Shown here in pieces: positions 24,230-36,132 of a DNA stretch of 64,000 nucleotides. Both the position numbers and the translations under genes were made by a program. Source of the stretch: Balaenoptera acutorostrata. Its lineage: Eukaryota > Chordata > Mammalia > Artiodactyla > Balaenopteridae. Numbering within the stretch: position 1 is the first letter of the stretch; each line of letters opens with the position of its first letter. The stretch is from the NCBI RefSeq assembly GCF_949987535.1, contig NC_080081.1:33458428-33522427 (forward strand), given 5' to 3'. The notes beneath the pieces are model-generated. The model had not been told where the DNA came from, did not search any database, and worked only from the letters and a program-made list of their open reading frames with translations.

Positions 24230-24237
<8 letters not shown>

Positions 24238-24459
24238 TAGTTTTCTGGGGAAGAGAGGCAAATATATATGAAAATTCAATAGAATATGGTAAGTGCTTCA
24301 ATAAGGTAATCCCTAGGTTCGAAGGGAACCTACAGGAAGAAGACTTAACTCAGTTTGTGCAGGTGTGTGTTTGTGTGTGTGCAGCAGGAGGAGGTACAGG
24401 GTGGAAAGTACTCTAGGAAGTAGAAACAAGAGTATGTGCAGGGCGGGAAGCAGAGAGCA

Positions 24460-24600
24460 CAGTCTGTTTTATTCACGGTATCTCATTTAATCCTTACAAC
24501 ACCTCTATTAGGTATTTTGCAGATGAAGAACCAGAGGTTCAGAGATTGATTAATTTCTTTAAACAGGAAGAAGGTGCTGGTCAATTTCAGGTGGGGTCTC
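24460..24600 (-). mobile_element. MIR-like remnant
   Basis: TATCTCATTTAATCCTTACA, GATGAAGAACCAGAGGTTCA and GTGGGGTCTCAAATTCAG follow the antisense MIR order. Confidence 0.6.
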
Positions 24601-24959
24601 AAATTCAGCTATGTTTGAGTCTACAGGAATGATCCTTCCACTATTACATAGTATTCTTCACTGACATTTCTGAGTTCAGATAAACTTTCAAATGTGTTGT
24701 AAAGGTCATTTCACTCTTGTAAGTGACAATAACATTCAAAGTATAACCAGAGAAAACAGGCATTAGATACTTGCTACAGGCTACTTCACTCTTGGTACTC
24801 TTATCTTTAGTAAAAGCATCTCACAATCAGATTGGTGGAAGTTCCATTCAAGCATATTGCTACACATTATTTAATTCATACCAAGGCTTTAAGGTGAATG
24901 TCAGCTTGTGTCTTTAACTTTCTGGAAAGTCCAGGCATTAATTTTATGTATATATAAAA

Positions 24960-25135
24960 GAACAGCTAGGTCACATGGTCACTCCAGTTTTAACTTTTTG
25001 AGGAACTGCCAAACTGCTTTTCAATGTGGTTGCACATTCTCACCAGCAATTACGAGGGTGGCAAGTTCTCCACATCCTTATCAAAACTTACCATTGTCTC
25101 TTTGACGATAGCCATCGTCATGGATGTGAAGTAGT
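24960..25135 (-). mobile_element. Old L1 fragment
   Basis: Antisense L1 ORF2 3' text: TTTTTGAGGAACTGCCAAAC, TTTTCAATGTGGTTGCACAT, CTCACCAGCAATTACGAGGG. No frame survives. Confidence 0.75.
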
Positions 25136-25632
25136 AAAAAATTATTTTACTCAAAAATTTATTAATTCAACAATTTACTGACATGAAAATGCCCTGTACT
25201 CCCTGGGGTAAACTGTCTTATAAATATAAATGCATAAAACGTATGTGAAATCCATACCTATTTGTATGTTAAACTGTGAGACACAACTAGACTTCATTAC
25301 TGAAATAAATTCTTGATAAGTCATTTGGGATGTGATATTTATCTTTAAAAGAATTTGTCTCGAAAAAATTAAACTGCAAAGTTTGCCTTTTTCTGGATTC
25401 AGGACATCGTGGTTAATTCTGAGGTCAATGCTAACTCCAAACAGGAAATGAAAGACTTAGCTTTTAGATTTCACCTGCTCTTCTTATTCATTATATGGCA
25501 CTTGAAAGTTACTTTTAGCACGATTATTCTTCCCCTATACTGAACAGTTAAGTAGTTATCTCCTAGAAATTTGAGGATATTAAGTTTAATAAAATGACAC
25601 TTCTATGAACCAAATGATAATTCTTTTTTTTT

Positions 25633-25979
25633 TTTGTTTTTTGTTTTTTTTTAAAAGGATTTTCTTATTTATTTATTTATTTATTTATTTTTTTGGCTGT
25701 GTTGGGTCTTCGGTTCGTGCGAGGGCCTTCTCCAGTTGCGGCAAGCGGGGGCCACTCTTCATCGCGGTGCGGGGACCGCTCTTCATCGCGGTGCGCGGGC
25801 CTTTCTCTATCGCGGCCCCTCCCGTCGCGGGGCACAGGCTCCAGACGCGCAGGCTCAGCAATTGTGGCTCACGGGCCCAGCTGCTCCTCGGCATGTGGGA
25901 TCTTCCCAGACCAGGGCTCGAACCCGTGTCCCCTGCATCAGCAGGCAGATTCTCAACCACTGCGCCACCAGGGAAGCCC
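25633..25979 (-). mobile_element. CHR-type SINE (short young type) nested at an L1 tail
   Basis: Reverse copy with an (ATTT)n tail ending CCACCAGGGAAGCCC. It carries a 24-bp internal tandem duplication (CTCTTCATCGCGGTGCG at 25755 and 25779). Target duplication GATAATTCTTTTTTTT on both sides (from 25617 and from 25980). Confidence 0.92.
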
Positions 25980-25997
25980 GATAATTCTTTTTTTTTA

Positions 25998-26118
25998 ACC
26001 AGATACACTTATTTTATATATTTTTTATACAGCAGGTTATTAGTTATCTATTTTATACATATCAGTGTATATATGTCAATCCCAATCTCCCAATTCATCC
26101 CACCACCACCACCCCCCT
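25998..26118 (-). mobile_element. 5'-truncated L1 3' end, recent
   Basis: Antisense copy of the L1 3' UTR: TATTTTTTATACAGCAGGTTA, TATATGTCAATCCCAATCTCC, ATTCATCCCACCACCACCACC. It closely matches the 3' end of the L1 at 35939-41096. The outer duplication CAAATGATAATTCT (25612-25625 and 26119-26132) belongs to this insertion. Confidence 0.85.
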
Positions 26119-26229
26119 CAAATGATAATTCTAAAGGACTCATCTATTCTCATGTTGTTTACACAGTAAAAGAAAATCTGCCTCAAATCATTCTGACTTT
26201 GTAATAATAGTTACTCTTTTAATTTAAGT

Positions 26230-26321
26230 TGAACTGTGAAAATGCTGAGGAAACATCAGAGCTGCAAAAGCAGTTCCAGAGTGAGGAACAGACGACAAGG
26301 GTACAGGCTGACAATCTCAGG
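26230..26321 (+). other. Exon-like plus-strand segment of unknown origin
   Basis: After TTTTAATTTAAG, an acceptor-like end, come 92 bases open in one frame: LNCENAEETSELQKQFQSEE then QTTRVQADNLR, followed by GTAACT, a donor-like start. The peptide has coiled-coil composition. It is on the strand opposite PIBF1 and I cannot assign it to a family. It may be a relic of a retrocopied or exapted exon, or chance. Confidence 0.3.
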
Positions 26322-27199
26322 TAACTTCCTCCTACTTGTTTTGCTAATATAACCTGTCACATTTTACTTTGTTGACTCAGACTTCTCATTTTATCCTCTT
26401 AATGTGAACATCTTATTTGAACTAAGTCAATATTATTCACATGTTAACAAGTTTATGTTTGACATCCTAACTCAGCATAGTAACCTTAAGAGGTTACATT
26501 TCTTACAAAGTTAAAGTATAATCAGAATCTCCAACTATTGTTAGCCCAGGCCCCCAATTTGACTAGATGAGTCTTTATGCTAGCTGGGTTTTTAGTTTTC
26601 ATACGACTTTCTCATAAATCACATACTACTTTAAAAATAGTAATATAAGGACCTAGAATGAACTGTTTTTGCTCTTAAGGAATATTCACTGCAACGTACT
26701 TTGGGCTGGACAAACAAGGAGAATTTTACCTGTTAAAAGGTGAAAATCAGCAATTAGACAGGAAACAACAGAGATGTTAACCCATAAGAAATGCTCTCAG
26801 CTATGGTGAATTAAACTCCAAGCTGCATGGCATATTCTGCAGTGCTGAGAAATAACTGCAGGAGAGACATCAACATGGAATTCTGTTCTCAGAAATGGGA
26901 GCGCTCACTTGAACAAAAGCACCAGATAAAACACCAAATAACAACAGGTTTTCATAACAATATTTACATCAGCAGTCTTTACATATATACGATGGTGAAA
27001 AGTTTGCTCATTACACTCTGATGTATTAAGCCAAGCAATGCATGTTTATTCCCATCTCTATCAACAAGATTATCACTGGTAAGAAAGTCAGACTCCTATA
27101 ATTATTCATTTTAGTTTTTATTGCAATGAGAAACAACAACTGATCTTTGAATTTGATCCACAAAATGTTCATGGCTTCCCCAATATTAAAACTGGATAT

Positions 27200-27357
27200 G
27201 GGACTTCCCTGGCAGTCCAGTGGTTAAGACTCCACACTTCCGCTGTAGGGGGCACGGGTTCGATCCCTGGTCGGGGAACTAAGATCCTGCATCCTGCATG
27301 CCGCATGGCATGGCCAAAATAAATAAATAAAATTTAAAAAAATAAAAAATAAAAAAT
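27200..27357 (+). mobile_element. Short tRNA-Glu SINE
   Basis: GGGACTTCCCTGGCAGTCCAG, B-box-like GGTTCGATCCC, GGTCGGGGAACTAAGATCC, and an AAATAAATAAAATTTAAAAA tail. Perfect 12-bp target duplication AAAACTGGATAT (27188-27199 and 27358-27369). Confidence 0.93.
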
Positions 27358-28683
27358 AAAACTGGATATTTATTCTGAACCGAATTATCTAATCTCATTT
27401 CCTAGATAGACTTTCTAAGGCAAAATACCCCAAAATATTATATTAAGTGGTGAGGTTCCTATAATCACCAGGACCAGTAAGTGGTCCTTCCATTAAGAAA
27501 TTCTGAGAGCTGGTCCAGTTTAGAAGTAAGGCAGTGAAGCAGCTGAGGCAAGGCATTTGTCTATGTTCAGGACAACTATGGATAGATAAAGAGCACAGGA
27601 AATAACATCTGCACAAGGAAGATTGGTAAAAAGAAGTTAAGCAAAGTTAACAGGATTTCCAGTTACAGGCAAGGGTTCAGGGAAGGATTTTAGTAGTTAG
27701 GCATCAGTTAGATTAAGTTTTGAAAGGGACTCTGGGTCAATATAGAGAAAATACTTGTGGGGTTTAAAAGAATACATGGGAGCAGGTAGTCATGGCTGGA
27801 CCACTAAATCCTTTGTGTTGGGGAGGATAATTTAATTCTAAATTCCACAAGCAAATGGGGCATACGCTGTCGATAAACTTTCTACATGTATTAAAAAAAA
27901 AAAAATTGCTTTGAAACAGAGATGGGCCTGAGACTCCAGATAGGGATTTTACTGTGGGAAACTGGAGTTGACAAGGGCAGAAGCTGCTATCTCTAGGCAA
28001 CTGAGAATCAATCTTGCTTACATGAGTGGGACACCAATCCCATTTTATTTTGGTGTTTCGGGCTCCTCTTTCTCCTTATTCTTTTAATAAGGCTTCACTG
28101 AGTTGATGTTCAATCCCCTTTGAATTATTCATTTTAACTAATCCACACCTTAACTACTCTTTGTCCCTGCTATTTCTAATTCTCAGGGGATAAAACTCAT
28201 TTCCATTCTATTTACAGAGAATTTCGGTTGTGTTTCTGAACCTGTTCTGCATGTATTACTAGCCCTGTACCACATGCTGAAAATGCTTCTGGATGAGTCA
28301 GAGTGATAGTTAACCAAACCCTAAGATCCACTTATGCCAATTAAGAACTGAGGGGGAAAGAACGAAAACAAGACACAAAAACCTGTTTGTTTGGATTTTC
28401 TGCTTCTATGAACTGAGGAAAAGCTTATCATCTTAGGTTAAAGATACTAAACCACTGATTTTTCAATTATCCCTAAAGATTTTTTTTGCTCTCAATAGTA
28501 TCTATCTGTATATCTATATTTATAGATCTATATCTAATTTTATATTAACAGGTATTCTATCAACTACATATTTAAAGCATAACGAGTATGAAGTACAATA
28601 CTTTTTACAAAAGTACACTTTTAATTTCCTCTTTCATATCTGTTGTTTTATATAGGACTAACTTTCCATTAACCAGAATATTC

Positions 28684-28836
28684 CTTTCTTTCTTTTTTTT
28701 TTCTTGTTTCTTTTCTTTTCTTTTTGTGGCCATGCTGCACGGCATGAGGGATCTTAGTTCTCCGAACAGGGATCGAACCCGTACCCCCTGCAATGGAAGC
28801 GTGGAGTCTTAACCACTGGATCACCAGAGAAGTCCC
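28684..28836 (-). mobile_element. Short tRNA-Glu SINE
   Basis: Reverse copy with a T-rich (TTTTC)n tail, GTGGCCATGCTGCACGGCAT, ACAGGGATCGAACCCG and end CACCAGAGAAGTCCC. Target duplication AACCAGAATATTC (28671-28683 and from 28837). Confidence 0.92.
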
Positions 28837-28869
28837 AACCAGAATATTTCATTCCTCAACATCTAATTC

Positions 28870-28990
28870 ATTTAAAAATATTTATTGTGCGCCTAAATGT
28901 GCCAGGTACTATTAGGTACCAGAGAACCCCAAATAGCATCACTACTCTTTAAGGAACTCACACTGTAATGATGCAAAGGCAAACAAACGT
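28870..28990 (+). mobile_element. L2-like 3' fragment
   Basis: TATTTATTGTGCGCCTAAATG, TGCCAGGTACTATTAGGTACC, AAGGAACTCACACTGTAATG. Follows the L2 consensus order. Confidence 0.55.
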
Positions 28991-29599
28991 AAGGTGATAA
29001 GCTAATAAATTCTAATAATAATAATAAAGTAGAGTGAGGGTAGAGAGAATGATAGAGATATTAGTGGTGGTGTTATTTTAAAGAGGTTGGGCAGGGAAGG
29101 CATCTCTCTGTTAAAAGGTGATATTTAAGCAAAGGATTTAATAAAACCTATATTTTAGAACTAAAATAAGTGATTAATAAAAAAATACTTACTGGCCACG
29201 TAAAGATTATATGTATTATATAAGATTTATATAATAAAGACTTTTTCATTTTAAAGAGATACAATGTTAAACATATGAAGGCACTAGGAGTCCTTCACAC
29301 TGATTTGAAACTTGGTATCTTAAACCAGCAGTTAAAATTACCTACCCAAACTATACTAATGGATTTACTAGAGAGTCTAATCTATATGAATTGTAACTAG
29401 AACGAAGAGGACTGAAGTTTTAACAAATGCATTGGTGACATCAGGATGAATGCTACTATTTCACAGGACTGGGAAATAGACACTTATTTGAACAAACAAT
29501 TCGATCACTGTTTAAGAAATGCTTTGAATTCATTTTTATTCTGAAGTAATTCATAAGCCACATAAGAAATGTTCTTTCATAATTTATAGTGTGTCTTTT

Positions 29600-30500
29600 T
29601 GAAAATGGCTTTAAAATTTTTGTCTTGATTATACAAATAATACATTATAGAATTTTAGAAATACAGAAAATAGAAGAAAATGTCAACTGTAAGCTCGTAA
29701 TGATAATTGCTGTTTATATTTTCATATATCTCCTTCTTCTCTGCACAAGTAAATATTTTCAACTTTTTATTTTTAATTCTGTAATTTATCACAGCCATTC
29801 TTAGGGAAAAAAACTTCAAATATTACAAGTAAAGATTAAAGATCTCCTTTATTTATCACTTTTCTGTGCATCCTCATTGTGGTTTTTCTTTCTTTTTTTT
29901 AAACAATACATGTGTATTATACAAAGAAGGATATATCAGTCTCCTTTTTCGTTTTTTAAAAAGTGGCGCATGTCACATACACTCTGTAAATTTTTTTCAC
30001 CTAAGAATATGTTTTGGGATCCATCCGTGTCTCTACTTCATTCTTTCCATTTGCTACACAGTAGATCACAATGTGGACATAATCACTTAATTCTAAAATT
30101 CATTTATTTTATCCTAAACTGATGAACATTTAGATTGTTTCCAATTTTTAATTATACACAGTGCTTCAAAGGCCACCCTAAGTAATGCCTCCAATTCACG
30201 AGCGAATGTTTCTCTAAGAAAGATCATCATGAAGTAGAATTGCTGAATCAAAAGATTTTAAATTTTAAGAGATGCTGCCCAATTTCCCTCCCAAGTGGCA
30301 ATATCAATTAAAAATGGTACCAGAAGTGTATGAATATGGTTTCTCTACTTCCTCACCAATATTTAATATTATCATATATAAACATGTTTGCTATGCACAT
30401 TATATATGTAAATCATATCTTCATATAGAATTCGCTATCCTTTACCCCCCGATATAACTTAAAAATCTTCCTATGCTATTAAACCCCTTTTATAAATATT
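29600..30500 (-). mobile_element. Old L1-like remnant
   Basis: Diverged antisense text with LINE hallmarks: TGATGAACATTTAGATTGTTTCC, GTAGAATTGCTGAATCAAAAG, CTACTTCCTCACCAATATTTA. Class assignment moderate. Several 60-80-codon frames in it are not genes. Confidence 0.5.
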
Positions 30501-33324
30501 ATTTTTGTTGGCCACATAATTTTCCATTCTTTATTATTCCTCTATTGTCAGACATTTAGCCTCTCCCCAATTTCTTACTTCATTGTTCATACCATATAGT
30601 CGTACCCAGTTTATTCTTTACTATGAGCAAAGTATGAATTTCCAGAAACAAAATACATCTTTGAAGGAAGAAGGCTCTTACAATTAAAGGCTGCTCCAAG
30701 GACTGTGCTATAAAAAGTAACCATACTGAGCAATGCCAGGATAGTTGGGAAAAGTATATGAGGCCCAAATGTGCCTACTTTGTGGAGGATATTATTGTTT
30801 GGATCCATATATCCTGATGTGTTTCTTTAAAAAAATATAAACTTGACTCATTACTTATGCACATATTTAGACATGTATCACGGATATATCTAAAATCACA
30901 TAAGGACATTTACAGATATCTAAAAAGAAAAGTGTACATTTGGGAGAAATGATATTACTGTAGGTAAAGGTATCTGGGAGATGGGAGAGTGGAAATAAAG
31001 TTACTCTTTTTACATTATGTGGTTTGACTTAAAAGTAATTTTGCTAAAGGCAACTCAAAAATTTTTGATATGGGCAATTAAAAAATGTAAACTTAAGCAC
31101 CTTCCATTTAAATAATTTTGGCTGACGTATATTTTACTTCTCAAAATAAAAGTATTTATTAGCCAAGTAAGGGATGAAGTACTTATCATTACATCATCAC
31201 TGTCCAGTAAAGTTAAATCTTTGGTTGGTTAAGTTTTTTAATATCCTGAAAACACCTGAAAGATCTCTGAAGCCAGAAATAAGTACTCCTGCTCTACCAG
31301 ACCTAATCTACAACTTCTAATCTGCTACTTTAAAAAAGCAAACAAAACAAAATCCCAAATTAAAGAAACACAATTTTATGTAGTTTTACATATTTCAAAT
31401 TAATGCACATTTATATACACATTTATATTTATATAAATTAATACCAGAACTTACAATTGAATTTTGAAAGGAGGATTTGTGAAAATTTCTACAGGTATTT
31501 CTTTAAAAATAACTTTTCATATCATTATATCTTTAATATTTTAATATATAGTTATATTCTTCAATTATATGAATTTATATATCAGTTAGAAGGGGGAGTA
31601 GGTCAGAATCTCCTATTATTCGGATTACATACCAATTTACTATCCTGTTAATATGCCCTCCCAGTGGGAAGTGTTTGTTTTCTAATCGAGAATTGCTGTA
31701 TGTAATGAGAGAAATTTACTGATAGGACCACGTTGCCCATGTGAAAGCTTTGAAGGTAGAAAACATGTTTAGAACAATTAATATATATTAGAGAATATAT
31801 CTGAAATTGCTTTCTTTTCATTGACATTGAAATAGAAAGTGTTATTTTAAAGATTTTACTTTTATACATTATTGCTATCTAGTGTTCTACCAACTGTTTT
31901 TATTTTTTTTTGTCATCTCGATATTACAAAATTTTAAAATATATACTTAGATACTGAATCCAAACTATTTTCAGTGAAAATTAGAAGAGCAATGACTGCA
32001 GTTTAAAGATATATGTATAACATTATAGAGAAACAGAATTCTAGTAACTCTGGTCTTTCCATTTCAAGTGTGAAATTTTCAAAACTGAAAAAGGAGGCAG
32101 AAAAAACTTATAAAACAACCATCAATGTTGCAACAATGATTACTACAGGACATGAGGAAGGAATTTAAAAGGCGTTTGGGTATCTGCCCAAATGTTTCTG
32201 CCATTTAGATGACTTCTTCAACGAGTCCACTTCTCAGCTGTAATACTACATCTGTCATTTTTGGCTTACAAACTAATTCTTAAATGAATGTGAGAGATCT
32301 TTTTTTTGCTGAGTTAAAAACGCTGAGTATGTTTAACAACTGTACCATGGATTTATAAGAATTTCAAGCATGCATTTAGAGTAATTCAATGCATCTATCA
32401 TATCATGATCAAATAAAATATGTAATGTCATTAATAAACAATATGTAGTAATATTTGGCTGTCTATAAAGGCAAAAAATTGATACCAGGTATGTGAAGAT
32501 AAAAGTAAGTACTTAAGTGAAACAAATATAATGAAAGGAATGTAGCCTTAAAATAAATCAAAGCATGCATGAGATAAAATTAGAGTAAAATATTTTATAA
32601 CAGTGTTTGAATGGGGAGCTGTTTTCTCTTTGGTGGCAACATGACAACACTTAAAATTCAACTTGAATCATCCTCTGAACCAAGAGTATTTATTATATCA
32701 GTGCATCAGAGTACTCAAAACTATTTCATGCTGCTTTCAATACAGACCCTAGAGCGTTAGGCTACATTAAAGAAAAAGATCAGAATATTATAAAGCTGAA
32801 TCTAAAAAAAGTCATTAAGTTTGCTATATGTACTTTCCTCTCAACTTTGTCGTGAGCCCAAAACTGCTCTAAAAAAAATGAAGTCTTAAAAAAAAGTCAT
32901 ACGAAAATACACTTTGGGGGGATGCTTTTATGAAGAATAGTGTCAAGTATGAACAGTAGCAGAATGTAAGCTAATCATGGTTTTGTCCTATTTTTCCAGA
33001 AGATATAGTGCAAAGAAAGGATATCAACTTACTACAGCTAACACACAAAGTACTGTATAAGGCAAAAAGGAATATAAAGGTCATTTATTTAGACTAACTT
33101 CCTATTAACAAGCAAAAACTACAAACCTTAACTTATATAAATGTGTTTTGAAAATAGACTAAAGAATTCCATGTGAACTCTCAGAAAATTCCTGAATAGG
33201 GATCTAGAAACCAGAGTCCTGGGTCTTCAAAATCATATAGTTTGATAGGAGAACTGGATCACTAGGAAGACTTTTCTATTTTCTAAGGGTGAGGATGACT
33301 CCTTAGCTTGATTCCATCTGCCCA

Positions 33325-33435
33325 ATCAGGGATGACCTCAGAACCACTTGTGGTACTTGTAAGAATTCTAGATGCTGCGGTTCCACCTTAGACCTCCTGC
33401 ATCAAAATCTCTGAGGATAGACTTGGGAATATTGA
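33325..33435 (+). mobile_element. MER20/MER5-like hAT fragment
   Basis: ACCTCAGAACCACTTGTGG, AAGAATTCTAGATGCTGCGG, CATCAAAATCTCTGAGG resemble the MER20-type non-autonomous hAT consensus as I remember it. Confidence 0.5.
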
Positions 33436-34692
33436 GTTCTAGTTGACTAAATGAGCAAATATAAGTGAAATGCTCACAACAGTGCCTTGTACAATTAAAA
33501 GTTATTCAAGTGCAAGAATCTTCTTTAATGTATCTCTGGAGTCTTAGGATCTAGTGTATCACCTGGTATATAAGAAGCTCTTAATGACTCTTTACTGAAT
33601 GAATAAACAGAGTCATATTAACCATTTTGGGTGTGATAAAACTGAAATTACTAAGTAGGTTCAAGCCAGGGTAGAAAACACTAAAGTATCATAAACTAAT
33701 CTGATGAGGGACAGTCTTTTCTGAAGTGTGACAAAACCAGTGAATTAAGATGATTATTTCCAGGTTTGGGTGTCAGTGTAAGATAAAAACAAATCACAGG
33801 GAATGAAGGAAAAAGAAACCAAAATGATAGGATAGGTGTGAATGAGCTACAAGAAAGATTAAAGTTTCTAAAAATGTAGTTTACCTAATGGCTAAGGTGG
33901 TAGGATGGAGATGTGACAACATTCAAAAAACATTTAAAAAACAGACATACAAACAAGGAGCAAAGTTAGTGTGACACAATAGTGTGATATATCTAAATTC
34001 TGTAAGGAGTTAAAGTTGTTGCAAAATGTACACACAATTTAAAAAAAATATAAGTGCAACTCACTAGCATGAATGTCTGTCATGAAGGCATGTAAAACAG
34101 AAATGAAGAAGAAAAACATAACATAATAATGAGAAGAACTATGTCACTCTTTTAGGTCTACTTCCTCATCTCTAAATTTCTCTCATTAGACTTAATGGAC
34201 TAAATAGCTGCTTATTAGTTTTTCTATACGATACTTTCTTGGGATTTTCAAACAACTAGATAGATAAGACAATATTATGTCAGCACAGTTAACATATCAT
34301 GTTATTATCATACTTTTTATTTTCTACAGCCGTTTGTTAAATGAGAAAGCTTATAAAATTTCAGAAAATGTCTGCATACCTAGGTATTTATTTAACTGTC
34401 TATTTATGGCTACAAATGCATCAGGATAAAAATGAAATAATAAAGTATCTAATATAATCAAAGATAATAAGTATTAATTGAATGAAAATAATTAAACGTT
34501 TAAAAATCTCACATTAGTACTTTCAAGAAATGCTTTCTCTCCTTAAATATTTTCTGGAGCCTCACCTCTCCCCCTATACTTTTCCTATACATACCCTTCC
34601 ATCCCAGTAACTGTTTGTTGCTTCTCGTGCTCCTCCTCCCTAGGCTGGGGGAAAGTTGGCACTTTCATTATGGCCCTCCGCCTCTTCCTTTT

Positions 34693-34766
34693 CTCTCACT
34701 TGCTATTCTAACCGAGACCCAAAGCAGTAGGAGGCTTTGGGTCTTGGTTAGAATAGCAAGTGAGAG
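34693..34766. repeat. 33-bp inverted repeat (hairpin), one mismatch, 8-base loop
   Basis: The left arm 34693-34725 begins CTCTCACTTGCTATTCTAAC and the right arm 34734-34766 is its reverse complement except for one G/A difference (CCGAGAC against CCAAGAC). The loop is AGTAGGAG. It is not part of any repeat I recognise. Confidence 0.95.
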
Positions 34767-34949
34767 AGAGGTTTGTGATCAAAAGTCAGAGATGAACTCT
34801 ATAGGATTTTACTACGAGGAAACTTGAACTGGCACGACTCCTGTCAGCATGTGTACAAACCAATACAAAGGAAAGGAGCCCAACGTTTTAGTGCCTTATG
34901 TTTATATTTGCTATTCATGTATATATATGCTTTTCACTTAATCATCTCT

Positions 34950-35075
34950 AAAATTCTAACACAGAGCTTCAGATTATTCTCTTTTCAGAGATAAAGAAAC
35001 TGAGACTTAGAAAAGTTAGTAACTCGCCCAAGTAAGTAACAAAGCTGGAATTTGCACCCAGGCCTGCCTCAAATT
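34950..35075 (-). mobile_element. MIR-like remnant
   Basis: Antisense MIR order: AGAGATAAAGAAACTGAGAC, GTAACTCGCCCAAGTAAGT, AACAAAGCTGGAATTTGCAC, CCAGGCCTG. Confidence 0.65.
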
Positions 35076-36132
35076 TCTGGGCTCTTCCCCTATAACAACC
35101 TGTATCCAAGAGAGAAAAAAATTTTTAAATAAAAATAAAGTATGTACCAAAAAGACATACACAAACTCCAGCAATACCCTGTTGGGAGGTAAGTGTGGAC
35201 AGACACAACGAAAGAAGGAAGACAGCAGAGGCAAAGGGCATGACTGAAAGGTGAAAAAAGAAGATGAAACAGGCCAGGGCTGTCCACGAAAAGAATCAAA
35301 CACACAATGACTCCCCATGGGGAGAGTAAACCTGGGTTTAGGTGTGGGGTTTAAGGAGGTTCAGGTCATAGAAGGTGTTATAGATGTCCTAGAAAGAAAT
35401 CTAGAGAGAAAAGTTATTCCTGTTGCTTTGGACAAAGTTGGCTCTGTGCCCCACCAATACCTAGAGTATGGGTGTCAATATAAGATAAGGCCTTTCCCTC
35501 AAATCATTCAGAAGGCAAAAAGGTGTCACTTTTTCTTTGAGTTTTTATAAAATCCTTCCCATTGAGTATTCTCTCAATAACTTTATTTTGAAATATAAGA
35601 CACTGTGTAGGGAGGACACATTGGCTTGCGAAGATCATAATCAATGCAAATTTTGATGCTAATATTGTTCTCTTAAAGGGATCAATAAATATGGAAGCTA
35701 AGATACTTAACACATATAATAATTATTTCTGGGATGCAGCGTCACAACTACACCAAAAGCAGGTGTTAAAGATTATCTTAAAAAAGAAACATATCAATCA
35801 CACTGTGAGGATCACAAACACACCAAAAGAACAAATGGAAAAAAATTTTTTTTGAATGGATACTGTGGCAAAAGATGAAAATCTGACAACAGTACCATCT
35901 AGGGATTCCAACAGTGAAAAAATATAAAAAGCAGTGAACTTCCTTCCCCCTATTGTATGACCTATCATATAAGACAGGCCAACACTGGTACATCATGAAG
36001 TACTCTTTCCACTGGAAGGCAGATGATGTCATTGATTTTGTCTCCAGAAAGAGGGCAGACAGCAGAAGCAAGAAGGACTACAATTCTGCAGCCTGTGGAA
36101 GGGAAACCACATTCACAGAAAGATAAGATAAA

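Noticed and set aside
25605..26204. 199-codon plus-strand open frame
   Set aside because: Runs across a T-run, an antisense SINE and an L1 tail. The peptide is typical SINE translation (FGCVGSS, RPGLEPVSPA).
31457..31651. 64-codon frame in an AT-rich stretch
   Set aside because: Length expected by chance, with AT-driven amino acid content (Tyr, Ile, Phe, Asn).
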